In this document: positions 25,557 through 34,128 of the stretch, one piece after another
Numbering within the stretch: position 1 is the stretch's first letter
Layout of the letters: every line of letters begins with the position of its first letter
DNA from: JADFQT01 sp965216025
GTDB lineage: Bacteria > Chloroflexota > Dehalococcoidia > Lucifugimonadales > UBA3495
Length of the DNA stretch: 64,000 nt
NCBI GenBank assembly: GCA_965216025.1
Contig: CBDCEX010000018.1
Coordinates: 434,001 to 498,000, forward strand
Reading direction: 5' to 3'
Translations under genes and position numbers: made by a program
Notes under the pieces: model-generated
The model's database searches: none
The model's input: the letters and a program-made list of their open reading frames with translations, nothing else
Told to the model about the DNA's origin: nothing

Positions 25557-26009
25557 TCAGCTCAAATTCTCTACCAGGGAGGCCAACTGGGTCAGGCATC
25601 CACCCCAGCCTTTCTGATGCTCGTCACGCATGTTTTGGTCCGCGAAATTTTGATGGGCAAGGATTACCTCTGTGGCGTCGCCTTGGTCCAAGAAATCAAC
25701 AGTGACCAGAGTCTCCTCCGCCGCTCCGGGCCCATCCCAAATCCAGGTGAACACCAGCTTCTCGGGCGGCGTCACTTCCCGATACACTCCACCAACTACA
25801 TACGGCCCGTCTTTGCCGGGTTCGAACATGCCCAGCCGATAGCGGCCACCAACTCGCAGGTCCACTTCAGCAATAGGAGTCGACCATCCGGCATCCACTC
25901 GCCACCATTTCTTCAGCATTTCCGGATCAGTCCAGGCCTGGAAAACCGTCTCTCGCGGGGCCGCGGCAGTCCGGCGTACCTCCAACGTGGTTGCCAGTTG
26001 CTGGGTCAT
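25557..26009 (-). CDS. SRPBCC/AHSA1-domain protein
   Basis: A 150-residue START-like protein of the AHSA1 group. It opens with LEVRRTAAAPRETVFQAWTD, has MLKKWW near residue 32, GGRYRLGM near 52, VGGVYREVTPPEKLVFTWIW near 72 and ends in EGWGG-like QKGWGGCLTQLASLVE. Such proteins bind small hydrophobic ligands. Its start codon overlaps the ArsR stop (ATGA at 26006-26009), the classic ArsR-SRPBCC operon in which the regulator probably controls the pair. Confidence 0.9.
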   Translation of the reverse strand: MTQQLATTLEVRRTAAAPRETVFQAWTDPEMLKKWWRVDAGWSTPIAEVDLRVGGRYRLGMFEPGKDGPYVVGGVYREVTPPEKLVFTWIWDGPGAAEETLVTVDFLDQGDATEVILAHQNFADQNMRDEHQKGWGGCLTQLASLVENLS

Positions 26010-26362
26010 TGCTCTTCCTCCTGGACATCTAAATCTCCCAAATAATCGGCCAAGGCGCCAAGCTGGTCTTCCCAGAATCTGCGGTATTCACCAATCCACC
26101 GATCCGCTTCTCGCAAGGGAGCAGCATCAAGGCCGCACCGGTGAATTCTGCCCTCCCTTTGGCGAGCGATGAGCCCAGCATTTTCAAGCACCCTCAAGTG
26201 CCTGGAAATCGCCGGCAGAGAAATATCGAAGGGCTTGGCCAGGCTGGTAACTGGCAGGCCGCCGGCCGGCACACCTTTTCGGGAAAGGTTTTGCAAAATG
26301 GCCCGACGGATGGGGTCGGCCAATGCGGCAAATGTTGCACCTAGAGGATTATAGTTAACCAT
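26006..26362 (-). CDS. ArsR/SmtB-family winged-helix regulator
   Basis: A 118-residue regulator with the ArsR fold: FAALADPIRRAILQNLSRKG, then VTSLAKPFDISLPAISRHLR (recognition helix), VLENAGLIARQREGRIHRC (wing) and a C-terminal helix WIGEYRRFWEDQLGALADYL. No metal-binding ELCVCDL-type Cys motif is present, so it probably does not sense metal through the canonical site; it is the type that accompanies SRPBCC proteins. It overlaps the downstream SRPBCC gene by 4 bp. Confidence 0.92.
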   Translation of the reverse strand: MVNYNPLGATFAALADPIRRAILQNLSRKGVPAGGLPVTSLAKPFDISLPAISRHLRVLENAGLIARQREGRIHRCGLDAAPLREADRWIGEYRRFWEDQLGALADYLGDLDVQEEEQ

Positions 26363-26595
26363 ATGGTTTGGGAGTCAAGCGTAAGATGTCGCGCTGAATC
26401 GGCGATTGCCGAACCAATAAAGTGGTTGGCGTTAGATCATGGAAATGCCGATGCCACGGACAGTGTGGTAAGAAAAGGCCGGAGCCGTCGGCCCAGCAGC
26501 AACACAATGACGGAGGCAAACCCCGGCGTTAGGAGCCAGACGAAGCCCTGCAAAGAGAATAGAGTGGCGGCTAAAGGAAAAAATACGGCTAAAGC

Positions 26596-28278
26596 TTACA
26601 TTTCCGTCTTTCGGCTGTGGATGCCGCTGGCGCCGTCGGGACGGTTGCCCTGTTTCTCCTCAATCTGCGGCGTGCCATCAGCCTCGGCGCATCGCACCTC
26701 GAAGGTGTGCTCCCCTTCCTGGAAGGGCCAGTCATAGCGCCAGATAACCCAGGTTGTTTCCGAGAGGGGCGCCCGCAGCTGGGCCAGCTCCCAGGGGCCG
26801 CCGTTTACTCTAACCTCCACTTTGGAGATGCCCCGGTCTCCGGCGAAGGCAATTCCGCCGACTGGTACCAGCCTTTGGTTATCCCTCTGGATGATGTTAT
26901 TGACGGCGATAGTATCGATAACTGAAGTCGCCTTAACTTGCGCCACCTCCGACCAACTGCGCTCCACCCAGTAGCCTTCCTGGTACTCCTCGGTGATTTC
27001 CATGCCGGTGATCCACTTGGGTTGCTTCATACCATATCGGTCAGGCAGCCAAATCCGCAGCGGAAAGCCATGATCGAAGGGAATCGGTTTGCCGTCCCAG
27101 GCGTAGGCGAGCATGATCCGCTCGTCGGAGGCGATCAAGTCCAAATCCACCGTCTCGTAAAATCCGTCCCCCGAGGTGATGATCAGGTAGCGGGCCGTGC
27201 TTTGCGGCTGCACGTCGGCCAAAATCTTTTGCAGGCTAACGCCGGTCCACCAGGTGGTGCTGATCAGCGTCGTGCCGATCCGTCCGGAGATACAGGAGAG
27301 GGTGACATATTGGTCCCTGGACTCATAATTATGCATGATGTCGTCCAGGGTCAGCACCAGGGGATTATCTACCAGACCGGTGATTGGCAGAGACCAGGTT
27401 GCGATGTCGATTACCGTTGGTTCAGTGCGGAGAAACACCTGATAATGGTCCGCTACTTCGGTGTACTCCGGACGGGTCCCCGGAGCGGGGACCAAGGGAT
27501 CGCCGGCATTGGGAAAGGGATCCCGGATGGGCATGTCGGATTTGTCCATCGAGCCGAGAATTGCCTGGTCTAGCTGCCGCCGTTCATTTTGGGCCAGAAT
27601 CGCCCCCAGGCCACCGCTGAGTACCGTGATGGTGGCGGTGGCCGCTCCCAGCCGGACGAGAAACTGCCGGCGATCGATTGTGGAGGCGGAGCGAACTTCC
27701 TCCTCGACAACCGGACGGGCGGGTTTGCCGGGGTTGATCAAGACTAGCCGGCTGTATACTGGGACCAAGCCGACTCCCCAGGCCAGGAACAAAACCATCA
27801 ACACGAAGAAAGTGATGATCGGGTTTACCGTCGACTGACCCATGGGGAGGCTGACTACAGCCATCGGCAGGCCGAAAATTACTCCAGCCGCCAGACCAGG
27901 AGTGAGTCTGGGTTGGGCGTTGCGTGCCTTTGCGATGCCGAAGAAAAGGACGCCGCCGACCACCCCGATTAAGAAGAACAACAAAATAGCGGCGGCTTGT
28001 TCTCCGGTTTTGGCCGCTGCTGCCACACTCAGGCCCACCAACCGCAGCCCATCGATCATCAGGTCGATTCCGAAGGTAACCAGCGGACCCGGCAGCACCC
28101 GGGCGATCCAATCAAATAGAGCGAAGGGAACAAAAGTCAAGCCGGCCAGCTTGTCGGCCAGATAAAAGAGGCCAACCAGCGGTGCGGTCAGCAGCCCGCC
28201 GGTCAACGCCCCGTAACCCAGGCTCAGCTTCCCCAGTCGACTAACCAAAGGCCCGCTGACCGGCAGTAGTTTCCTCAT
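26596..28278 (-). CDS. Membrane-anchored molybdopterin oxidoreductase (sulfite-oxidase/YedY-like)
   Basis: A 560-residue protein in two parts. Residues 1-190 hold about five hydrophobic segments. A linker with RRQFLVRLGAATATITVLSG, a Tat-like RRxFL motif before a further hydrophobic stretch, leads to an extracytoplasmic sulfite-oxidase-fold domain. The latter has QYVTLSCISGRIGTTLIST, whose Cys is the expected molybdenum ligand, WWTGVSLQKIL, and HGFPLRIWLPDRYGMKQPKW, followed by an Ig-like dimerisation domain. It probably oxidises or reduces a small sulfur or sulfoxide substrate, passing electrons to the membrane. ATG 28278 follows GGAGTGATTT. A decayed relative of its first 30 residues lies at 37.7 kb. 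Confidence 0.9.
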   Translation of the reverse strand: MRKLLPVSGPLVSRLGKLSLGYGALTGGLLTAPLVGLFYLADKLAGLTFVPFALFDWIARVLPGPLVTFGIDLMIDGLRLVGLSVAAAAKTGEQAAAILLFFLIGVVGGVLFFGIAKARNAQPRLTPGLAAGVIFGLPMAVVSLPMGQSTVNPIITFFVLMVLFLAWGVGLVPVYSRLVLINPGKPARPVVEEEVRSASTIDRRQFLVRLGAATATITVLSGGLGAILAQNERRQLDQAILGSMDKSDMPIRDPFPNAGDPLVPAPGTRPEYTEVADHYQVFLRTEPTVIDIATWSLPITGLVDNPLVLTLDDIMHNYESRDQYVTLSCISGRIGTTLISTTWWTGVSLQKILADVQPQSTARYLIITSGDGFYETVDLDLIASDERIMLAYAWDGKPIPFDHGFPLRIWLPDRYGMKQPKWITGMEITEEYQEGYWVERSWSEVAQVKATSVIDTIAVNNIIQRDNQRLVPVGGIAFAGDRGISKVEVRVNGGPWELAQLRAPLSETTWVIWRYDWPFQEGEHTFEVRCAEADGTPQIEEKQGNRPDGASGIHSRKTEM

Positions 28279-28678
28279 AAATCACTCCTCTGGGAGAAAC
28301 ACCGGGAACGGCCCCGGACCAAAGACCTGGTGAGATCTACTGGAACGCAACGCCGACCCCACCAGTTTCACTTCGGTATAGGTCTAGGAAACAGCGCTGA
28401 CGCTAAAATGATACACCGGGATTCCCCAGATCAAACCGCCTTTCCTGGATATAGCTCCCGCGGGGATACCGCCAAATATAATCCCGCATTCCAAGGGCGT
28501 CAAATGCGGTCTGATGCGGCCTGATTCACTCAAAGTCCCCGCTTTCATAGGGCAACCACTGTACTGCCAAGCGTAAAAGCCCCAAACCGCTGGTCTACGC
28601 CCAAGTCTCCCCCTTGGGAAGCCCCTTTGCCCTGTGCGACCCCGTAACCGTAACCAATCCCGACGCTCCTAAAGTGGA
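28279..28678. other. Intergenic region, no gene seen
   Basis: About 400 bp upstream of the molybdopterin gene and downstream of the IS1380 transposase. It should include the left end of the IS1380 element, but I cannot identify a matching pair of terminal repeats. Confidence 0.4.
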
Positions 28679-30010
28679 CTAGCCAGGAGCCAGCCTAAGC
28701 CGACCAATTCGTTCCAGTATCCCGCCTAGCATTTCCCGGCTCACCAGCACCTCAGCAAGCTGAAACACCAGCCTTCCGGCATGGCGCACCAACCGTCCTC
28801 CAGTCTTGATCATCCTGGTCTGCAGACTGGTCAACGACCAGTGCTTCATTGCCTCCGGTAAGGCTAGCCTTCTCATGAAGTTGCCCAAGTTGTAAGCCAG
28901 TACGAACAACTCCAGCCTGACCTGATTGGCCACGAACTTGTGGCAGGACAACCTCGTCCAGTTCAGGGCGTACTTGCCTTCTTTTATCCATTGCTCCGCC
29001 GTCCCTCGGCCATTGTAAAAGCGGACTATCCCGATGTTTGGATAGCTCAGATTGGTGACGATGAAGCCCACTCTGGGAAACAGTTCTCCCTGGTGCCACT
29101 CCACATTAGAGACCACTCTCCGAGCAACGTTCCAGCTCTGGGCCTGGTAGACGAAGTCATGATAGGAGACGATGGGCTTCGGGGAAAGCCACTCCGTAGG
29201 CCGTATTAGCCGGGGCGCTATCTCCCGCTGCAGCACCTGGTTGGACCGCAGCCTGATGGCGTAGCCGATGTTTCGTGCTTCCAGATAATCGTATATCTCC
29301 GGCTTGGCGAAGGCGGCGTCAGCACGAAACAGCAGCCTGACCGCTGCTGTCAAATAACGCTCCACCACCGGATCAAGGACTTCTTGCCAATCATCGGCAC
29401 TGTGGACGTTGCCTGACCGTAGCTTCGCTGCTTCACAATCCCCGAACTGGTTGAACAGAAAGAGAGGGTGATAGCAGACGCATTCAAAGTGGCCGTTATA
29501 GGCTGCTCCCTCCTGCTGGCCGTGCACTGGACTCTCGGAACTGTCCATATCCAGGATTGCTCGCCGGTGTAGGGTATGGGCCATAGCTCGTTCCACCCAC
29601 TGGGTATTTATTCGTGCCAGCCCCTTCAGGTTGTCCTCTTGGGTCAGGAACTCCGTCTCGAACCGGCCCATCTCACTGGTGCTGGCTCCTTTCCGCTCCG
29701 AGCCTTGCCATCCCACGATCACTCGCATGGCTGGGTCTTGGGAAAGGCGCACTGCGTCATTGGTGTCGTCGTAGCCGGCCAAGCGGCTGTAGATCGACTG
29801 TCTTAGCAGCGGAACCAGGTGGTGAAGGATATTGCGTCCGGTACGGCTTTCCTGGAGGTAGTCCTCAGCGATTTCGGTAAGGCCCAAGGCATCATCAAAC
29901 TCTCGAAAGGCAAGAAGACCAGCGTCGGAGGTGATGGTTGAGCCGTGAAATTCCAGGCGGACTTTGGGATTGAATTGGAGCCGGAGAGAGGCATTTTCGC
30001 CGTCACCCAT
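28679..30010 (-). CDS. IS1380-family transposase
   Basis: A 443-residue DDE transposase. The opening FNPKVRLEFHGSTITSDAGL, then GYDDTNDAVRLSQDPAMRVI, LDMDSSESPVHGQQEGAAYN (first catalytic Asp region), LLFRADAAFAKPEIYDYLE (second Asp), and YNGRGTAEQWIKEGKYALNW (catalytic Glu in the YxxRGxxEQWIKE motif) are all in order and unbroken. The protein could be active. The ends of the element are not identified, so only the gene is annotated. Confidence 0.93.
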   Translation of the reverse strand: MGDGENASLRLQFNPKVRLEFHGSTITSDAGLLAFREFDDALGLTEIAEDYLQESRTGRNILHHLVPLLRQSIYSRLAGYDDTNDAVRLSQDPAMRVIVGWQGSERKGASTSEMGRFETEFLTQEDNLKGLARINTQWVERAMAHTLHRRAILDMDSSESPVHGQQEGAAYNGHFECVCYHPLFLFNQFGDCEAAKLRSGNVHSADDWQEVLDPVVERYLTAAVRLLFRADAAFAKPEIYDYLEARNIGYAIRLRSNQVLQREIAPRLIRPTEWLSPKPIVSYHDFVYQAQSWNVARRVVSNVEWHQGELFPRVGFIVTNLSYPNIGIVRFYNGRGTAEQWIKEGKYALNWTRLSCHKFVANQVRLELFVLAYNLGNFMRRLALPEAMKHWSLTSLQTRMIKTGGRLVRHAGRLVFQLAEVLVSREMLGGILERIGRLRLAPG

Positions 30011-30090
30011 CAGGTGCCTCCATGATGCTTACGGCATCTTACTGCAAAGTGACATATCATGGAGTTATTATAGCTGGGAACACGCAAAAA

Positions 30091-30168
30091 TGGCCCATAA
30101 TTAGACAATGGTTGAAAGACCATCGACGAATTACTGGGAAAGCTTTTTAGACATATGGGAAATGTGGG
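30091..30168. repeat. Dispersed 78-bp repeat, copy 1
   Basis: From TGGCCCATAATTAGAC to CATATGGGAAATGTGGG this interval matches 54657-54734 with only about four differences. It includes the short inverted repeat GGT(TGAAAG)ACC. In the other copy the outer ends TTGGCCCA/TGGGCCAA are a perfect inverted repeat, so this may be a small mobile or palindromic element. Confidence 0.85.
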
Positions 30169-30763
30169 TACAAAATTATTACGCCGAGGGTTTTTCAGTA
30201 ACCTACTGGAGCAGCCCAGCCCCAGTAATCCAGCCCCGGGCCAAGTCGGCCAGCAGCCGACCGTGCTTTCAACACCCCAATTGACTACACGACCGGGTAT
30301 TCCGCGGAAGCGCGATTTCGGCCGGAGGAGAACGCCGACCATCATTCGAAGTGTGGCTTTTGGGCGGTCGCCCTGGGGATTCGCCTCCTATGCTGACAAG
30401 TAGATATAGCGAAAGTTCGGTAGCTGCAATTTGCAATTTCCAAGAATTAAAGATATTATGTCGGAGTTTTGATGGATCCTGAGGGAAAAGTGGAGATCCC
30501 GGCCTTTGGCACGGGTTCTGGGAAGCGCCCCAAACCGTTACACTGCTTCTTGGACCCAATTACATCCCGCTTGGATTATGCACTTCCTTGCAACCCCTAG
30601 CTTCCTCATAAATCAAACCCGCCGGGTCAATTCCTCCCTTCCCTGACCTGTTATCCAGCTGCTCGGCCAAGTTGGGTAGGAGACTGCCTGCCAAAGGGCT
30701 ATTAAAACTGGCGGCAAGCCACGCGGCCCACAAAACCGCGCCAACTCGAGGAGATTAGCGAGA
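30169..30763. other. Intergenic region, no gene seen
   Basis: About 600 bp before panD. Open frames on the minus strand show no motif. The promoter of the panD operon is expected in the right part; the only clear signal is GAGGAGATTAGCGAG before ATG 30764. Confidence 0.5.
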
Positions 30764-31141
30764 ATGCGAAACGTATTGAGATCCAAAATCCACCGGGCTT
30801 ACATTACCGACGCCAACCCCGACTATGTCGGTAGTGTAATCATAGACCGTGAGCTGATGGAAAAGGTCGACCTGTGGGAATACGAGAAGGTCATGATTTG
30901 CGACGTCACCAACGGCAATCGGTGGGAAACCTACGTCCTTCCGGGCGACCGGGGTTCAGGCGAGGTCTCGGTACAGGGCGCCGGAGCCAAGCTGTGCCAA
31001 ATAGACGACTGCGTGATCATCTTGTCCTTTGAAGTTAGCGACGAACCGCTAAAACCGAAGATGATTTTGGTGAACCGCGAGAATGAATTTGTAGAGTATA
31101 TCGAAGGGGCAATGTATGAGGAGTCAGTTCACGGAGCATGA
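30764..31141 (+). CDS. panD: Aspartate 1-decarboxylase
   Basis: PanD decarboxylates L-aspartate to beta-alanine with a pyruvoyl cofactor made by self-cleavage. The 125-residue frame begins MRNVLRSKIHRAYITDANPD and has YVGSVIIDRELM: the Gly-Ser at residues 23-24 is the self-cleavage site. Further hallmarks are TNGNRWETYVLPGDRGSGEV, VQGAGAKL and DDCVIILSFE, at normal length for the family. A GAGGAG ribosome-binding site precedes the start. It overlaps the next gene by 26 bp, which implies translational coupling with a methyltransferase instead of the usual panB/panC neighbours. Confidence 0.96.
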   Translation: MRNVLRSKIHRAYITDANPDYVGSVIIDRELMEKVDLWEYEKVMICDVTNGNRWETYVLPGDRGSGEVSVQGAGAKLCQIDDCVIILSFEVSDEPLKPKMILVNRENEFVEYIEGAMYEESVHGA

Positions 31142-31940
31142 TACCGAAACGTTTTATGACGCCGAGGACGCCTTATATCGTTCTTTCTGGGACAGCGAAG
31201 GAAGTCTCCATTGGGGCTGGTTCGATGACAGCACCGGCGAGGACTTCCTAAAAGCCTGCGCCAACCTTAACCGCATAATGGCCGAAAAGGCCGGCATCAG
31301 CAGCCAATCACGAGTTCTCGACCTCGGCTGCGGCAACGGCAACACCGCTACCTGGCTTTGTAAGAGCACCGGCTGCCAGGTAACCGGAGTAGACTTAAGC
31401 GGCGTCCGAATCAGCAACGCCATTGCCGCCGCCAAGGAGCTCCCTCCAGAAACTTCCTCATTGCTGGTTTTTGAAAAGGCCTCTGCTACCGAACTGCCCT
31501 TTGCAGAGGCATCTTTCACCCACGTTTGGAGCCAGGCTACTATCTACCATGTCCACGCGAAGCAGCAAGCCCTGGAGCAGGTCTATCGAACGCTGGAAAC
31601 TAACGGCTTGTTCGTTTTTGATGACCTGACTAAACCTAAATCGGATATTAGCCCGACTGCTCAGCGCTATGTCTACGAGCGACTGCTGTTTGATACCCCA
31701 TTCAGCTTTTCTACCTATCAGGATGCTCTCAAGGCTATTGGATTCCAGGTATTGGAAGCGCACGATCTGTCTCCCCACCTAAAGCAAAGCTACCAGTGCC
31801 TTGATCAGATAGCGTTGGCGCGAAGCGAGGGGAAGGACGACAAGTTTGAGCAGTTGTCCTTTTCCTATCAGCAAATGGTACAGGCTATCGACAACCAGGA
31901 GCTGGGTTGGGGCATGTACCTTTGCCGGAAAGATCGATGA
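31116..31940 (+). CDS. Class I SAM-dependent methyltransferase (sarcosine/dimethylglycine N-methyltransferase-like)
   Basis: A 274-residue methyltransferase. Motif I is VLDLGCGNGNTATWL near residue 66, followed by VTGVDLSGVRISNA (acidic residue for SAM ribose), ATELPFAEASFTHVWSQATI and FVFDDLTKP. The N-terminal TFYDAEDALYRSFWDSEGSL and the overall layout resemble glycine-betaine-pathway enzymes (sarcosine/dimethylglycine methyltransferases) and gamma-tocopherol-type methyltransferases. It overlaps panD by 26 bp and is followed 28 bp later by a second methyltransferase, so the three genes form one operon. N-methylation of beta-alanine is an attractive inference, not a demonstrated activity. 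Confidence 0.88.
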   Translation: MRSQFTEHDTETFYDAEDALYRSFWDSEGSLHWGWFDDSTGEDFLKACANLNRIMAEKAGISSQSRVLDLGCGNGNTATWLCKSTGCQVTGVDLSGVRISNAIAAAKELPPETSSLLVFEKASATELPFAEASFTHVWSQATIYHVHAKQQALEQVYRTLETNGLFVFDDLTKPKSDISPTAQRYVYERLLFDTPFSFSTYQDALKAIGFQVLEAHDLSPHLKQSYQCLDQIALARSEGKDDKFEQLSFSYQQMVQAIDNQELGWGMYLCRKDR

Positions 31941-31968
31941 TTCATTCAAAGGGATTTGAGGCAGCCTT

Positions 31969-32598
31969 ATGGAAAGCCAAAATCGAGTTCAGTGGGTGTA
32001 CTCCTCGCGCGACAACGAGGAATTGGCCGAGCGCTACGACCATTGGGCCAAGGATTATGACACCGACCTGGAGCAGGACTTTGAGTGGGTAGCGCCCCAG
32101 CGGGCTGCCCAGGTCTTCGCCAAGTACGTGCCAAAAAACGGACGGGTCCTGGATGCCGGAGCCGGAACTGGGCTGGTGGGCAAGTTTCTGTCGGATAACG
32201 GCTACTCGAAGCTGGTAGCCATGGACCTCTCCATGGGAATGCTGGAGGAAGCCCGGAAGAAGAACGTCTACCAGGAATTCCATCAAATGGTAATGGGAGA
32301 GCCATTGGGTTTCTCGGCCGATTACTTTGACGCCGTAGTCAGCGTCGGCGTTCTCACGGTGGGTCACGCCCCCGCCAGCTCCCTGGACGAGTTAATCCGC
32401 ATAACCAGGCCCGGCGGGTATGTGGTTTTTAGCCTGCGGCCAGACGTATACGAAACCGGCGGGTTCAAAGAAAAGCAGGCGGAGCTGGAGAGTAAGGACA
32501 AATGGCAGCTTGCTGAAGAGAGCGAGAAATTCCAGCCCCTGCCTAAAGGCGAACCGGAAGTGTACCACCAGGTGTGGGTTTATCGGGTTTGCCAATAA
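31969..32598 (+). CDS. Class I SAM-dependent methyltransferase (METTL27/WBSCR27-like)
   Basis: A 209-residue methyltransferase. It begins WVYSSRDNEELAERYDHWAK with the DYDTDL segment typical of WBSCR27-like proteins, then motif I RVLDAGAGTGLVGKFL near residue 60, VAMDLSMGMLEEAR for SAM, and ITRPGGYVVFSLRPDV as the post-IV strand. The C-terminal YHQVWVYRV is also family-like. The substrate is unknown. ATG 31969 lies 28 bp after the previous gene. Confidence 0.9.
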   Translation: MESQNRVQWVYSSRDNEELAERYDHWAKDYDTDLEQDFEWVAPQRAAQVFAKYVPKNGRVLDAGAGTGLVGKFLSDNGYSKLVAMDLSMGMLEEARKKNVYQEFHQMVMGEPLGFSADYFDAVVSVGVLTVGHAPASSLDELIRITRPGGYVVFSLRPDVYETGGFKEKQAELESKDKWQLAEESEKFQPLPKGEPEVYHQVWVYRVCQ

Positions 32599-32750
32599 CC
32601 GCCAGGGCTAATTAGGCTAGTCTCCTCTACGGCCATCTTCCCAGCTACCTCATCACCGCACGAACATGGGCATACCATTGTCCGCTGTCCGCCGCTTACT
32701 GTGGCATGACCCCGGTCCAGCTTAGCAGCTTATCTATGTCCTGGTCTTTA

Positions 32751-34045
32751 GGAATTGTCACGAAATAACTTGACCTCTACTACATGCTCAGCTATACTTA
32801 ATGGGTGATAGTTGAAGGAGCGATTCAAGCTCGTTACCAAGCGATTGCCCCCGTTGTGGACGAGCGGGTGCGGCGGCTGGTGCTTGCCGCTGAGGCGTCG
32901 GCGGCCGGGCGTGGTGGCCAGGCAGCGGTTGCAAGGGCCACCGGAGCTTCTCGCGGGACGATTCGCCGCGGCATACGGGAGTTGGGCCAGCCGGCCGTAG
33001 GGGCCGCGAAGGGCCGCATCCGCCATCCTGGAGGCGGCCGGAAGCGCACCGTCGAGCATGACCCGAGCTTGCGCGAGGACTTGGACCGGCTGGTGGAGCC
33101 GACCAGCCGTGGGGATCCCGAGTCCCCGCTGCGCTGGACCTGCAAGAGCGTGCGTCAACTGGCGGTGGCATTGAAGCGCCAAGGGCACCAAGTCAGCCAT
33201 CGCATGGTCGCCGAACTGCTCCACGACATGGGCTATAGCTTGCAAGCCAATCGCAAGACCCTGGCGGGGACGGAACACCCGGACCGCAACGCCCAGTTTG
33301 AGCACTTGGACCGGGCGGTGCAACTGCAACTCTCCCTGGGAGAGCCGGTGATCTCCGTGGACACGAAGAAGAAGGAACTGGTGGGGCCCTTCAAGAACGG
33401 TGGGCGGGAGTTGCGTCCCAAGGGAGCGCCGGAGCAAGTGCTGGTGCATGACTTCCTGATTCCGGATCTGGGCCGGGTCAGTCCTTATGGGGTGTACGAT
33501 ATCGCCCAGAACGAGGCCTGGGTCAGTGTGGGGACGGACCACGATACGGCTGCTTTTGCCGTCGAGAGCATCCGGCGTTGGTGGCGCGGCATGGGGCAGG
33601 CGCTCTACCCGAGCGCCACTCGGCTGCTGATAACGGCCGACGCGGGCGGCAGCAATGGGTATCGGCTCCGCTTGTGGAAGCTGGAGTTGCAGAAATTGGC
33701 GGATGAGACGGGCCTTGAAATCGACGTGTGCCACCTCCCACCAGGGACCAGCAAGTGGAACAAGATCGAACACCGCTTGTTCTCCGCGATCAGTCAGAAC
33801 TGGCGCGGAAAGCCGCTGGTGAGCCACGAGGTGGTGGTGAACTTGATCGGGGCGACCACGACCCGGACGGGGCTGCGGGTTCAGAGCCAACTGGACACCA
33901 ACCGATACCCGGCCGGGCGCACCGTATCGGACGACGAACTCGAAGCCATCTATTTGCGTAGAGACTCTTTCCATGGTGAATGGAATTATTCGCTGCTACC
34001 CCGCGTTGCGCTGCTCAATTGAACTAATTATTTCGTGACAATCCC
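32751..34045 (+). mobile_element. ISAzo13-like insertion sequence with TTA target duplication
   Basis: The terminal 18 bases are inverted repeats with one mismatch: GGAATTGTCACGAAATAA at 32751-32768, and GGGATTGTCACGAAATAA on the complement of 34028-34045. TTA stands directly outside both ends (32748-32750 and 34046-34048), which fits a short target duplication. The element is 1,295 bp and complete. Confidence 0.9.
32805..34022 (+). CDS. ISAzo13-family transposase
   Basis: A 405-residue transposase with an unbroken frame. An N-terminal HTH part (AAVARATGASRGTIRRGIRE) is followed by the RxPGGGRK linker, WTCKSVRQLAVALKRQGH, and the catalytic core: VISVDTKKKELVGPFKN (Asp), LLITADAGGSNGYRLRLWK (Asp) and LPPGTSKWNKIEHRLFSAI (Glu). 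These are the signature blocks of the ISAzo13 group, and all catalytic residues are present. The start at 32805 is GTG, and other starts nearby are possible. Confidence 0.93.
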   Translation: MIVEGAIQARYQAIAPVVDERVRRLVLAAEASAAGRGGQAAVARATGASRGTIRRGIRELGQPAVGAAKGRIRHPGGGRKRTVEHDPSLREDLDRLVEPTSRGDPESPLRWTCKSVRQLAVALKRQGHQVSHRMVAELLHDMGYSLQANRKTLAGTEHPDRNAQFEHLDRAVQLQLSLGEPVISVDTKKKELVGPFKNGGRELRPKGAPEQVLVHDFLIPDLGRVSPYGVYDIAQNEAWVSVGTDHDTAAFAVESIRRWWRGMGQALYPSATRLLITADAGGSNGYRLRLWKLELQKLADETGLEIDVCHLPPGTSKWNKIEHRLFSAISQNWRGKPLVSHEVVVNLIGATTTRTGLRVQSQLDTNRYPAGRTVSDDELEAIYLRRDSFHGEWNYSLLPRVALLN

Positions 34046-34128
34046 TTAGCTGTATCTTTTCTCCAATAGAGCCGTCCTCTACCTTGACCTGATAATCACG
34101 TAGGAGCCCTCCTGGGCGCCGCAAAGGT

